DNA of 64,000 nt, taken from assembly GCA_019636695.1 (NCBI GenBank), contig JAHBXD010000003.1, positions 62,001 to 126,000 of the forward strand, given 5' to 3'. Shown piece by piece: positions 8,222 to 17,187 of the stretch. The position numbers were made by a program, and so were the translations under genes. Every line of letters begins with the position of its first letter. Position 1 is the stretch's first letter. Below the pieces are notes generated by a model. That model had not been told where the DNA came from, ran no database searches, and saw nothing but the letters and a program-made list of their open reading frames with translations. The DNA comes from Phycisphaeraceae bacterium (lineage in GTDB: Bacteria > Planctomycetota > Phycisphaerae > Phycisphaerales > UBA1924).

Positions 8222-9742
8222 ATGCATCGCACGCTCCCTGCCGGGCTGGGTCTGGAAACCCACCCGCGAGTCGTCTTTCCGGTTCCCAGCGCTGTTTCTG
8301 GAAACGGTGCCTTCGCCTATTCGACGAACCCGGCGACCGGGGAAGTCTTGGCTGGTATTCGCCTGGATGACGAGCGGTCGTATGAAACGGTGCTCGGCCG
8401 AGCCTCGGAGGGGTTTCTTCGCTGGAGGTCGATTCCGGCGCCGGTGCGGGGGCAGGTCGTCCGGGCTATCGGCGAAGAGCTGCGGGCGCACAAAGAGGCC
8501 CTGGGTGAACTGATTGCCCTGGAGGTCGGGAAGATTCGGGCAGAAGGCCTTGGTGAAGTGCAAGAGACGATCGACATCGCAGATTTCGCGGTCGGGCTAT
8601 CCCGCCAGTTGTACGGCAAGACCATGCCAAGCGAGCGGGCTGACCACGTCATTCGCGAGCATTGGCACCCGCTGGGCCCGATCGGCGTAATTACCGCTTT
8701 TAACTTTCCGCATGCCGTCTGGGGCTGGAACGCCATGATCGGGGCGGTCTGCGGCGACACGATGGTCTGGAAACCGAGCCTGCTGGCGCCGTTGACCGCG
8801 CTGGCCACGAACACTATTGCCCAGCGCGTGGCCGAAGGTCTCGGACATAGCGGAGTTTTCGAACTGGTCATCGGGACCGACGCCGTGATCGGCGAACGGT
8901 TGATTGCCGATCGGCGGCTGCCCTTGGTGAGCGCGACCGGCTCGTGCCGCATGGGCCGCCACGTCGGATCGGTGGTTGCAGGAAGGCTGGGGCGAACCCT
9001 GCTTGAGCTGGGCGGCAACAACGCGGTGATCGTGGAGCCGGATGCGGACCTTGACCTTGCGCTGCGTGCGATCGTGTTTTCGGCGGTGGGAACGGCTGGC
9101 CAGCGGTGCACGACGACACGGCGGCTCATCGCGCATGCCTCGATCGTGGATCCATTGACGGATCGACTGGCGACGGCGTATCGGTCTATCCGGATCGGCG
9201 ACCCCCTGGCCGAGGGCACGCTGGTCGGCCCGTTGATCAGCGCCAGTGCTGTGGAGGCCTTCGAGCGGGCGATTGCGCGGGCCGTGGCAGAGGGCGGGAA
9301 GGTTGTCGTGGGGGGCAAGCGTTTCGGGAGCGGGAACGGGCATTTCGTCGAACCGACGATCATCCGGGCGCCGGCGTCAGGGTTGCCGATCGCCCACGAG
9401 GAAACGTTCGCACCGATTCTCTACGTGTTTTCCTATCGAACACTTGACGAAGCCCTTGCGCTGAACAACGGGGTTTCGCAGGGGCTGAGCAGCGCGATCC
9501 TGACCGGCTCGAACCGGACGGCCGAGCGGTTCCTCGGGCCGGCGGGTACGGATTGCGGCCTGGCGTACGTGAATCTCGGAACTTCGGGCGCGGAGATTGG
9601 CGGAGCGTTCGGAGGTGAGAAAGATACAGGCGGCGGACGCGAGAGCGGATCGGACGCGTGGAAGGCGTATATGCGCCGGCAGACGAGTACGATCAACTAC
9701 GGGTCGGCCTTTACCCTGGCACAGGGGATTCGCTTTGAATGA
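8222..9742 (+). CDS. Aldehyde dehydrogenase, ALDH7 (aminoadipate-semialdehyde dehydrogenase) type
   Basis: NAD(P)-dependent oxidation of an aldehyde to an acid. 506 residues from the ATG at 8222. ALDH7 signatures include HPLGPIGVITAFNFPHAVWGWN in the cofactor domain, the general-base Glu in LELGGNNA, the catalytic Cys in GTAGQRCTTTRR, and the C-terminal GAEIGGAFGGEKDTGGGRESGSDAWKAYMRRQT block typical of antiquitin/AmaB. The likely substrate is alpha-aminoadipic semialdehyde (piperidine-6-carboxylate) of lysine catabolism, by family only. The 3' end overlaps the start of rpiA by eight bases, so the two may be translationally coupled although the pathways are unrelated. No other lysine-catabolic genes are in view. 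Confidence 0.9.
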   Translation: MHRTLPAGLGLETHPRVVFPVPSAVSGNGAFAYSTNPATGEVLAGIRLDDERSYETVLGRASEGFLRWRSIPAPVRGQVVRAIGEELRAHKEALGELIALEVGKIRAEGLGEVQETIDIADFAVGLSRQLYGKTMPSERADHVIREHWHPLGPIGVITAFNFPHAVWGWNAMIGAVCGDTMVWKPSLLAPLTALATNTIAQRVAEGLGHSGVFELVIGTDAVIGERLIADRRLPLVSATGSCRMGRHVGSVVAGRLGRTLLELGGNNAVIVEPDADLDLALRAIVFSAVGTAGQRCTTTRRLIAHASIVDPLTDRLATAYRSIRIGDPLAEGTLVGPLISASAVEAFERAIARAVAEGGKVVVGGKRFGSGNGHFVEPTIIRAPASGLPIAHEETFAPILYVFSYRTLDEALALNNGVSQGLSSAILTGSNRTAERFLGPAGTDCGLAYVNLGTSGAEIGGAFGGEKDTGGGRESGSDAWKAYMRRQTSTINYGSAFTLAQGIRFE

Positions 9743-10430
9743 GCCATACGTCGCCGATGCATTGGGAATGGCCGCGGTCGCCGAGATTCGCTCGGGCATG
9801 ATCGTGGGTCTTGGTACAGGTCGCACCGCGAACCGAGGGATTCGGGCGCTCGCCGAGCGGGTGCGCGAGGATGGGCTGCAGATCAAGTGCGTTGCGACAA
9901 GCGAGGTGTCGGATGCGCTTGCTCGCGACCTCGGGCTTGAGGTGGTTGAGTTTGCGCTGCTGGAGCGGGTGGATTATCTGTTCGACGGCGCGGATGAAGT
10001 CGACAGTGAACTGCGCGCACTCAAAGGAAGCGGGGGCGCGATGACGCGTGAGCGTCTGGTCGCGTGGGCGGCCGATCGCGTGGTCTACATGGTCGCCGAG
10101 AACAAGATGGTCGAGAGCCTGGGATCGAGCAACACGCTGGCGATCGCCGTGCTTCCGTTCGGCCTCGGGCCGATTCGGGCGGAACTTCGGAGCATGGGGT
10201 TGATCGGCGTCTGCCGAAGGAAGATCAACGGCGAGTTGTTCATCACCGACAACGGGAACCTGATTCTGGATGTCACGATTGACGACGGGGAAGACCTTGA
10301 GCAGCTCGCGGCGACGCTGAACGACATGCCCGGGGTGATCGATCACGGGCTGTTTCTGGATGAAGCCGACGAGATTCTCGTCGAGCGCGCCGACGGCAAG
10401 ATCGACCGGATGGTGCGCCAGCGGACCTGA
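9735..10430 (+). CDS. rpiA: Ribose-5-phosphate isomerase A
   Basis: Interconverts ribose 5-phosphate and ribulose 5-phosphate in the pentose phosphate pathway. 231 residues from a TTG start at 9735 that overlaps the upstream dehydrogenase stop; no ATG in frame fits. Motifs: GLGTGRTA (phosphate loop, usually GTGSTA), DGADE with the catalytic Asp, and KGSGGAMTRE (usually KGGGG). Arg and Ser in these loops replace the commonest residues but the framework is intact. Length is typical (about 220-230). The next gene is convergent, 17 bases away. Confidence 0.93.
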   Translation: MNEPYVADALGMAAVAEIRSGMIVGLGTGRTANRGIRALAERVREDGLQIKCVATSEVSDALARDLGLEVVEFALLERVDYLFDGADEVDSELRALKGSGGAMTRERLVAWAADRVVYMVAENKMVESLGSSNTLAIAVLPFGLGPIRAELRSMGLIGVCRRKINGELFITDNGNLILDVTIDDGEDLEQLAATLNDMPGVIDHGLFLDEADEILVERADGKIDRMVRQRT

Positions 10431-10447
10431 GCCTCGCGTCGCGCGAT

Positions 10448-11884
10448 TCAGAACCGCCACGAGCCTTCGAGGTAGATGAAATCGATATCTCGCCCCGCGC
10501 CCGCCTGTTCGACAAAATCACCGGCGAAAAATCTTGCAGCGCCGAGGTTGAAGGTCAGTTGCTCGGTTGCGCGGTAGGTTACGCGAAGTAGAATCTCCTG
10601 GCCCAGTTCGCGAGCGCTGCCGGCACTGCCGGGAAAGAGCACGCGCCCGCCGGAGTCATACATCGCGTCGGCGGTCTGCTCACGAAAGAACCAGTGCGCT
10701 TCGGCGGTGATGCGCCAGCGCCGATCAGGATTCAGCGTCAGACCCATGCCCACATCCATGATGTTCTGTCGCCCGATGACGTCGGTGATGCCCATGGGCG
10801 AGTGCATAGCGCTCAACCCCTGGCTCCAGGTTCTTACGTCGCCGTCACCCGCACGATCGTCGCCTGAAGCGACATCGAACAACCCGTAGACACGCGGCTT
10901 GCCCCACATTCCGGCGAAGGTATACCCCACTTCAGCCGCGAGCATGTAGCCCGTGGCATCGGCTGAACCCACCGAACCGAATTGCACGGCGGCCTCGAAG
11001 TCGTAATCGAGCGGAATATTTCCGAACTTGCCGGATAGCCGCGTGCCGACGGTGTGGCGGCGTTCATCGCCTGCGTCACCGTTGAAACGCACCTCTGGGC
11101 GATCAAGGCCGATCCAGTAGAGATCGACAGTGCCGGAGGCGCACTCGATGGCATAATCGCGTACGGCGTATATCCCGTAGACGGTGCGCCCACCGTTGCC
11201 ATCGTCGAATCGGTACTTGAGCGTCCGCGGCTGCCTCGCCCAGAACCCCGTGAACACCCATGGACCTTCCTCGACCGTTGCCGTCAGGCCGTCGAGGGTT
11301 CGGCTCGAGTTGCTGAAAGCCGAAGTGCCGACGATCCTGCCGCGGCCCAGCGACATTTCTCTCCGCCCGGCCGTGATCGAAAACCGCGTCTCGTGCGTGG
11401 ACTCTGCGGCCAACTCGACAAACGCATTCTGAAGGTCGAGCGCGTTGATATCGCTCGTACGGCGGCCGCCGGGCAGATCGCGATCGCTCGCAAGCGCGCT
11501 CTTGCCCTCGACAAAAACGCGGAAGTGCTCTCCCAGATGCAGATCGACATGGGCCATCAGCCTGGAAAGCAGATAGGCATCTTCACCCGCGCTCCCGCCG
11601 ACGAAGTTGAAATTGCGCCAATACTCGCCGCGGATGCGGGCATCCCCGCCGAATCGCACCCAGACATCGCCGGATTCATCGAGCGGGACATGTTTGAGCC
11701 CATCAAGCGGCCGGCCCGGCTCGACCGGTCGAAAGAGCGACCAGTCTTCAAGGTAGCGGATGGATTCGAACCGCGGTCGCACAGGCTCATCACCTGCCGC
11801 CAGGGCCGCGCCCCCACCAGCGCACAGCAGGCCGACCACGACAAAGCCGACCTGGCGAGATCGATGCAATCTGAACAACGTCAC
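10448..11884 (-). CDS. Alginate-export-family outer membrane beta-barrel
   Basis: Predicted outer-membrane porin-like barrel of the alginate export (AlgE-like) family. From a GTG at 11884 it is 478 residues: a basic start, a hydrophobic signal segment VGFVVVGLLCAGGGAALAAG, then EDWSLFRPVEP and repeated amphipathic beta-strands, ending in the aromatic YLEGSWRF expected of a barrel terminal strand. Blocks such as VWVRFGGDARIRGEYW and the SLGRGRIVG region match this family. The substrate is not known; polysaccharide or organic-acid export or uptake are both possible. It is divergent from the sigma-like regulator at 11987, with an inverted repeat in the shared 102-base spacer. TTG codons at 11878 and 11869 are alternative starts. 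Confidence 0.8.
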   Translation of the reverse strand: MTLFRLHRSRQVGFVVVGLLCAGGGAALAAGDEPVRPRFESIRYLEDWSLFRPVEPGRPLDGLKHVPLDESGDVWVRFGGDARIRGEYWRNFNFVGGSAGEDAYLLSRLMAHVDLHLGEHFRVFVEGKSALASDRDLPGGRRTSDINALDLQNAFVELAAESTHETRFSITAGRREMSLGRGRIVGTSAFSNSSRTLDGLTATVEEGPWVFTGFWARQPRTLKYRFDDGNGGRTVYGIYAVRDYAIECASGTVDLYWIGLDRPEVRFNGDAGDERRHTVGTRLSGKFGNIPLDYDFEAAVQFGSVGSADATGYMLAAEVGYTFAGMWGKPRVYGLFDVASGDDRAGDGDVRTWSQGLSAMHSPMGITDVIGRQNIMDVGMGLTLNPDRRWRITAEAHWFFREQTADAMYDSGGRVLFPGSAGSARELGQEILLRVTYRATEQLTFNLGAARFFAGDFVEQAGAGRDIDFIYLEGSWRF

Positions 11885-11947
11885 CCCCCCGACCTTCGTC
11901 GGGATGCTGCCGACCGGCGACACCCGTGTCGCATGCCCTGCGGCGGG

Positions 11948-11985
11948 CCAGAGTGTACCCTCCCCCCGCCACGGGTACGCTCTGG
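11948..11985. promoter_or_regulatory. 13-bp inverted repeat in divergent promoter region
   Basis: CCAGAGTGTACCC (11948-11960) and GGGTACGCTCTGG (11973-11985) are inverted copies with one mismatch, separated by a 12-base C-rich spacer. The repeat lies between the alginate-export gene and the sigma-like gene and ends one base before the proposed GTG start of the latter. It could be an operator for a dimeric regulator or an RNA hairpin over the start codon. Confidence 0.55.
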
Positions 11986-11986
11986 C

Positions 11987-13651
11987 GTGCCTCCACTCCC
12001 GCGTCTTCGCGTTGCCGCCTTGGCCGACCTGCTCGGCCAGTTGCGCTTTGCATCGCGCGATGCCCTGATGCGCGACCTGGACAGGGCCGAGTCGCTGGCA
12101 CGCGACATCGACCCTGACACGTTGTATGACGAAGCATGGCTCGTCGAGCAGATTACAGGGTTCTCCCCCCGACTCGAAGAACCCGCGACGCTGGTCGGGA
12201 TGGCGGTGCTGGCCGATCTTTCGGCGCTGGTCGAGAACCTCTGCGACCTTGCCTCGCTCCACCCCGACGACGCTCCCGCCGGATCTATCGACGCCGCCGC
12301 ACTGGCTGATCGCTGGCAAGTCAGCCGCAAGACCATCGACCGTTATCGACGCCAAGGGCTGATCGCCAGGCGCGTTTCTGACCGACCGGGCCGGGCGTGG
12401 TTAGTCTTTACGCCCGTTGCTGTTGAAGCGTTTGAGCGCCGCCATGCTGAGGAACTCGCACGAGCATCGGGGTTTACCCGGATCGATGCGGCGACGCGCG
12501 CGCGCATGATTCGACGCGCAACACGCTATCGCCGCCGCTTCAGGGCATCACTCAACGAGGCAGCGCTGCGCCTCGCGGAACGTTTCGGTCGCTCGCACGA
12601 GGCCGTGCGGCAGGTGCTGCTTCGCCATGACCGGACATCGGACCAACCCATTTTCGCCGAGACCGGCCCGATCGACGCGCGGGAGATGCGTCTTTGCCTG
12701 CGGGCCGCGGATCGCGCGATCGAACCTTCGCTGGTCGCGCGAAGGCTGCGGCGGTCGGCGCCGGTTATTCGCCGCGCGGTCAATATCGGCCGGTTGCAGC
12801 GCCTGCGAGTGTGGCTGCCAGCGCACCATGGCGAGACAGACGAACACGCTGGTGTTCTTTCGCACCCGAGCGTGATATCCGGCCTCGGAGCACCCGGGCC
12901 GACCGACCTGCTCGACCTGCTCGAGGAAGCGCGGCAGACACCGCCGCCGGTACTCGAAGTCGAGCGAGTTCGTGCTGCCGCCGCACGGGCGTTGCGTGTT
13001 CGCGCTGCCGCAACAGTCGCATCGATCAACCCGGGATCGCCCCAGTCAACGTTGTTGGATCGCGCCGAGACCGACTTGCGCTGGTCGGCCCGCCTGATGG
13101 CCGAACTCTTGCGCGCGCAATTGCCGACGATCATCCGCACGCTCACGACGCGCCTGGGACGTCCGCCGGAAGAGATTCGCGCGGCGTCGCTTCGGCGCCT
13201 GCTTGATCGAGCGTTCGACGAAGCCACCCAGGCGATTGTGGATCACGACCCCGGCGCGGGCGGGCGCCTCGCGGCACGCATCAGCCTCTCGGTGGATCGA
13301 ATCGCGGAGCGTTGGCTGCGTGAGCATCCTCAGCCGACAGAGAGCGGGCCGGGCCGCGCAGCCGGGCGGCTGCCTCGCGGGGCGCCGTGTACGGATTTCA
13401 CGCGGCGGGTTGCACCCTGGCAGGCGACGATCGATCTGGAATCGAGGCATGTTCGTGCGCTCTCGGCCGCGCCCGAGGAGGTTCGCCGGACGATCGAACT
13501 TCGATTCGGTCTCGGAACGCGGCCGCTGACCCTGGATGAACTTGCGACATCACTCGGCGTGTCGCGCATCGGGGTCGCCCGGTTCGAGCGAAGGATGATT
13601 CGCGATCTTCGTGCGCTGGCGCGTGTTGATGCGCATGCAGCGGCACGCTGA
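11987..13651 (+). CDS. Sigma-70-like DNA-binding protein with several HTH segments
   Basis: 554-residue predicted transcription regulator. Residues about 100-128 (IDAAALADRWQVSRKTIDRYRRQGLI) form a helix-turn-helix of MerR/excisionase style, about 187-212 (NEAALRLAERFGRSHEAVRQVLLRHD) form a second, and the C-terminus (LTLDELATSLGVSRIGVARFERRMIRDLRAL) is a sigma-70 region 4-like HTH preceded by RRTIELRFGLG. No region 2 (core-binding or -10 recognition) is recognisable, so it may not be a functional sigma factor. The GTG at 11987 is tentative, with no clear Shine-Dalgarno; the first ATG in frame is at 12068. It is divergent from the barrel gene and convergent with nuoD. Family identity beyond the HTH segments is unknown. 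Confidence 0.65.
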   Translation: MPPLPRLRVAALADLLGQLRFASRDALMRDLDRAESLARDIDPDTLYDEAWLVEQITGFSPRLEEPATLVGMAVLADLSALVENLCDLASLHPDDAPAGSIDAAALADRWQVSRKTIDRYRRQGLIARRVSDRPGRAWLVFTPVAVEAFERRHAEELARASGFTRIDAATRARMIRRATRYRRRFRASLNEAALRLAERFGRSHEAVRQVLLRHDRTSDQPIFAETGPIDAREMRLCLRAADRAIEPSLVARRLRRSAPVIRRAVNIGRLQRLRVWLPAHHGETDEHAGVLSHPSVISGLGAPGPTDLLDLLEEARQTPPPVLEVERVRAAAARALRVRAAATVASINPGSPQSTLLDRAETDLRWSARLMAELLRAQLPTIIRTLTTRLGRPPEEIRAASLRRLLDRAFDEATQAIVDHDPGAGGRLAARISLSVDRIAERWLREHPQPTESGPGRAAGRLPRGAPCTDFTRRVAPWQATIDLESRHVRALSAAPEEVRRTIELRFGLGTRPLTLDELATSLGVSRIGVARFERRMIRDLRALARVDAHAAAR

Positions 13652-13685
13652 CCGCCCGGCATTGCCTGCCGAGGGAAGCGAGTGC

Positions 13686-14975
13686 TCAGCGGTCGAGTTC
13701 GGCGGCCACAACATTGAGTGAACCGAGAATCGCCACGATATCGGCGAGTTGGTGGCCCTCGGTCAGCATGGCCATGATCTGATAGTTGATGAAACTCGGC
13801 GGGCGCACGCTGACGCGCCACGCCCGTGGTGAACCATCGCTGACGAGGTAATACCCCAGTTCGCCGTTGGCCGTTTCCTGGGCGCTGTAGACCTCGGCGA
13901 CCGGGGGGGTCCATCCGCGGTTGCTCATGATGATCTCAAAGTGCTGAATCAGGCCCTCGATACTGCCGTAGACATCCTCTTTGCGCGGCTTGACCATTTT
14001 GCCGTCGGCGAAGGTATCGACCGGTCCCGCGGGAATGTTGTCGATCAGTTGATCGATGATCCTGATCGACTGCTTGACTTCCTCGCAGCGCACCAGAAAG
14101 CGGGCGAGCACGTCGCCGTCTTCACAGACCGGCACACCGAACTGCACGGCCTGAGCGCCCTGGCCGTCCCAGTTGTCGGCATAGCAGAGATAAGGCGCAT
14201 CTTTGCGCAGATCGCGCTTCACACCGCTTGCCCGCGCCAGCGGCCCGCTGATGCTCCAGGCGATCGCGTCGTCTCGAGTCAGCACGCCGATGCCCTGCGT
14301 GCGATCAATGAAGATCTTGTTCCGGCAAAGCAGCCCCTCGATATCCTTGATTGCCTGGGGAAGATCGCGATGGATGAAGTCTTTGACCATCCGCTTAAAG
14401 ATTTCTTCGTCGGGAAGATCCTTCATCAAGCCGCCGACGCGCGTCCAGTCGGGGTGAAACCGCTGCCCCGAGATGTAATCGCAGAGGTCGTAGATCTTCT
14501 CACGCGGATTGAACCCGTACAGAAAGCCCGTGAAAGCGCCGAGGTCAAGCCCCGCCGCACCGATGTTCAACAGGTGATCCTGAATGCGGCCGAGTTCGGC
14601 CATAATCGTGCGGAGCACCTTGCACCGCGGGGTGATGTCGATCCCGAAAAGCGTTTCGACGGCGCCGTGCCACGCGATGTCGTTGCTCACCGGGCTGAGG
14701 TAGTTCATCCGGCTTACGATCGTGACATACTGGTTGTAATCGAGGTGCTCGCCCAGCTTTTCAAAACCCGAATGCAGATAGCCGATGTGCGGTGTGCACC
14801 GGGCCACCCGTTCGCCGTCAAGCTCAAGCACCAGGCGCAGGGTCGTGTGCGTCGCCGGGTGCTGCGGCCCGAAGTTCAAAATCCAACGATCGCCGGTGTC
14901 CACGTGTCCGGCGACGTACGAAGGATTGTCAGCGTCGACCTCGAATCGTTCGGCAGGCTTGATCGTGTAGGGCAC
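13686..14975 (-). CDS. nuoD: NADH-quinone oxidoreductase subunit D
   Basis: 49-kDa subunit of complex I, part of the peripheral arm next to the quinone site. 429 residues. The sequence NFGPQHPATHTTLRLVLELDGE near the N-terminus and HIGYLHSGFEKLGEHLDYNQYV are hallmark NuoD blocks; the C-terminus VVAAELDR matches the usual invariant -DR end. Length is normal (about 400-430). No other nuo gene is within the window: the upstream neighbour is a divergent glycosyltransferase and the downstream one is convergent. Here nuoD appears to be transcribed alone. Confidence 0.96.
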   Translation of the reverse strand: MPYTIKPAERFEVDADNPSYVAGHVDTGDRWILNFGPQHPATHTTLRLVLELDGERVARCTPHIGYLHSGFEKLGEHLDYNQYVTIVSRMNYLSPVSNDIAWHGAVETLFGIDITPRCKVLRTIMAELGRIQDHLLNIGAAGLDLGAFTGFLYGFNPREKIYDLCDYISGQRFHPDWTRVGGLMKDLPDEEIFKRMVKDFIHRDLPQAIKDIEGLLCRNKIFIDRTQGIGVLTRDDAIAWSISGPLARASGVKRDLRKDAPYLCYADNWDGQGAQAVQFGVPVCEDGDVLARFLVRCEEVKQSIRIIDQLIDNIPAGPVDTFADGKMVKPRKEDVYGSIEGLIQHFEIIMSNRGWTPPVAEVYSAQETANGELGYYLVSDGSPRAWRVSVRPPSFINYQIMAMLTEGHQLADIVAILGSLNVVAAELDR

Positions 14976-15090
14976 GCCCGCGTCCTTTCCTCTGGCTTGT
15001 CATGCAGACCGGTCAGAACCTTCGGCCCACTATAGGATCTGGTCGTATCGCCCTCACGATGTACCGCCCAACCAAGGAACTTTCCCCGGC

Positions 15091-17121
15091 ATGCGCATCG
15101 GCCTGGCCTGCACCGAACTCGCCCCCGCCACCGGCGCCGGCGGCGGCATGGGCACCCTCCAGATGGCCTTGGCCCTTGCCGATGCCGGGCACGATGTGCA
15201 CGTGGTCACGCTCGCCCCTGATGCGCCCCTCACCCCCAGCGCCCCCCCACCCTCGCCGATCGCACGCTCGGCTTCCACTGCTTTCAAAGTGCATTACGCC
15301 GACCCGCACGCCCCACCCGCGAATCTGCTGCATGATTGCTCCCCCGCGATCAGGCAGGCCTTCGCCCTCTACCAGGCACTCCGCGACCTGCACCGCACCA
15401 CCCCGTTGGATGTCATCGAGCTGGCTGACTTCAACGGACAGGCCTACTTCCCCCTTGTCGCCAGGGAAACCCTTGGTGAGTTTGGCGGGACTCCGATAGC
15501 GGTGCGGCTCCACACCCCGAACATCGTGGGTCGGGCGGAGAATCAGATCGATTGGGTCAATCGTGCAGACGCATTGATCGAATACATGGAAACTACGGCG
15601 CTCAGGCTAGCCGACTTGCTCTCAGCACCCACACAGGCTGTGCTTGACAAAATATCTCGACGTCTACCGGGTGTACCTCGTGATCGTTCAACCGCGGCGG
15701 TCATCGCCAACCCCTGGCGGATTTCGGCGGAGCCGCTTTGCCGCAACCCTGACCCCGACAATCCCCTTGTGCTCTGTTTTGGCCGCTTCGAATGGCGGAA
15801 GGGGCAGGACCTGCTCGTGGACGCTGCGGTGCGCCTTTTGGAGCAGGGAACCCGTTTCCGGCTGATGCTTGTCGGGTCGGGCACGTGGACCGGCCCGTTG
15901 GGCGCGCGGATGGATGAGTACGTGCTTTCGCGTATTCCGGCATCATGGCATAACCAGATCGTGGTGCACGAATGGATGACGAGGGAACAGCTTGCGGACT
16001 TGATCGACCGCGCGACGGTCGTGGTCAGCCCTTCGCGATGGGATAATTTTCCTTACGCGCTCGTGGAAACCATGGCGCGAGGGTGCCCGGTGCTCGTCGG
16101 AACCGGAGGCGGCCCATCGGAGTTGATTGTCCACAATGAATCGGGGTTCCTGTTCCGATCCGGTGATGTTGAAGAACTTGCGCGCGTGCTCGCCGAAGTT
16201 CTCGCGCAGCCGTCGGCGACCGAGCAGGTCGGCTCGCGGGGGCGCGAGCGGGTGCAGGCACTGTGTGACCCCGTACGGATCGCCGCGGAGGTTGGGCGGG
16301 CCGTGCACACTGCGCGACAGGGGATCAACGTCGTGGGAACCTCGGCGGAGTCAGATTTCCGCAATGCTCAGTACGGTGTCGTAGTGCGTTGCGCGGGGGG
16401 AGTCGAAGGGTTCGGTGAGTCGCTCGCGTCGGTGATGGGGCTTTCCCCTGCCCCGGCTGAGGTGGTGGTAGCGGGAACCCCCGAGATGACGCACGGGTTG
16501 CACCCGCCGACTGGTGTGCGGGTCATGGAGGTCGCTGGAGGTTCCGCCGCGGGGGAGCGGAACGCAGCGCTCGCGCTCATCAATAGTCCGTTTGTGTTGT
16601 TTCTCGACGCCGGAGACACGATTGACCCGACATTTGCGGGCAAGGCACTGGATGTTTTGTTCCGCAGGCGCGGCATGTCATGGGTTGCCTCGCTTGTTGA
16701 GGTGTTGTCCTCGTCCGGCGATGAGGTGATCGGGGGCTGGGTTCGGATGCCCATGGACCGTGACATGCTCTGCGCGATGAACCCCTGTTTCGGGGTATCC
16801 GGAGTGATGTTTGATCGCAAAGAGCTTGGGGAAGGATTTGATGCTGCGCTTCCGGGTTATCCGGAATGGGATTTGTATTGCCGCCTTGCAGCGCGGGGAG
16901 GCCAGAGCGCCGTATTGCCGGAGTTTCTGACGCGGCATCGGTTGCAGGCTGGGGAGCGTCCTGACGGCACCGCGACGGATCATCACTACCGGCTGACGGC
17001 GATGATGATGGCTCGACACCCCGGGCTGGCGGTTCGACCGTGGTGGGTATCGCAACTGGTGCTGGCGGAGACGCTGGACCGGGTCGGGGCGCGTCGGCGA
17101 CGAAGAGGGAAGGAAGCCTGA
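15091..17121 (+). CDS. Two-domain glycosyltransferase (GT4 followed by GT2-like)
   Basis: 676-residue protein. Residues about 1-415 are a GT-B fold family 4 retaining glycosyltransferase: MRIGLACTELAPATGAGGGMGT, FGRFEWRKGQDLLVDA, and the E-x7-E type region VETMARGCPVLVGTGGGPSELI. Residues about 430-660 resemble a GT-A (family 2) domain with RNAALALINSPFVLFLDAGDTIDP (the DxD-like DAGD) and PGYPEWDLYCRLAARG. An AAGGAA precedes the ATG. Likely cytoplasmic or membrane-associated transfer of two sugars in polysaccharide or glycan assembly (inference). The next gene, a UspA, follows 66 bases later. No cluster of glycan genes surrounds it. Confidence 0.85.
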   Translation: MRIGLACTELAPATGAGGGMGTLQMALALADAGHDVHVVTLAPDAPLTPSAPPPSPIARSASTAFKVHYADPHAPPANLLHDCSPAIRQAFALYQALRDLHRTTPLDVIELADFNGQAYFPLVARETLGEFGGTPIAVRLHTPNIVGRAENQIDWVNRADALIEYMETTALRLADLLSAPTQAVLDKISRRLPGVPRDRSTAAVIANPWRISAEPLCRNPDPDNPLVLCFGRFEWRKGQDLLVDAAVRLLEQGTRFRLMLVGSGTWTGPLGARMDEYVLSRIPASWHNQIVVHEWMTREQLADLIDRATVVVSPSRWDNFPYALVETMARGCPVLVGTGGGPSELIVHNESGFLFRSGDVEELARVLAEVLAQPSATEQVGSRGRERVQALCDPVRIAAEVGRAVHTARQGINVVGTSAESDFRNAQYGVVVRCAGGVEGFGESLASVMGLSPAPAEVVVAGTPEMTHGLHPPTGVRVMEVAGGSAAGERNAALALINSPFVLFLDAGDTIDPTFAGKALDVLFRRRGMSWVASLVEVLSSSGDEVIGGWVRMPMDRDMLCAMNPCFGVSGVMFDRKELGEGFDAALPGYPEWDLYCRLAARGGQSAVLPEFLTRHRLQAGERPDGTATDHHYRLTAMMMARHPGLAVRPWWVSQLVLAETLDRVGARRRRRGKEA

Positions 17122-17187
17122 AGCACACCGTGCCCAGGCGGTGTATTCGGATACGATTGTGCGGATTGAATCAACCCCGGGGGTTTC

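Noticed and set aside
11054-11986. Long N-terminal extension of the sigma-like protein
   Set aside because: It runs antisense through the alginate-export barrel, which has strong family features; the true start is probably at or after 11987.
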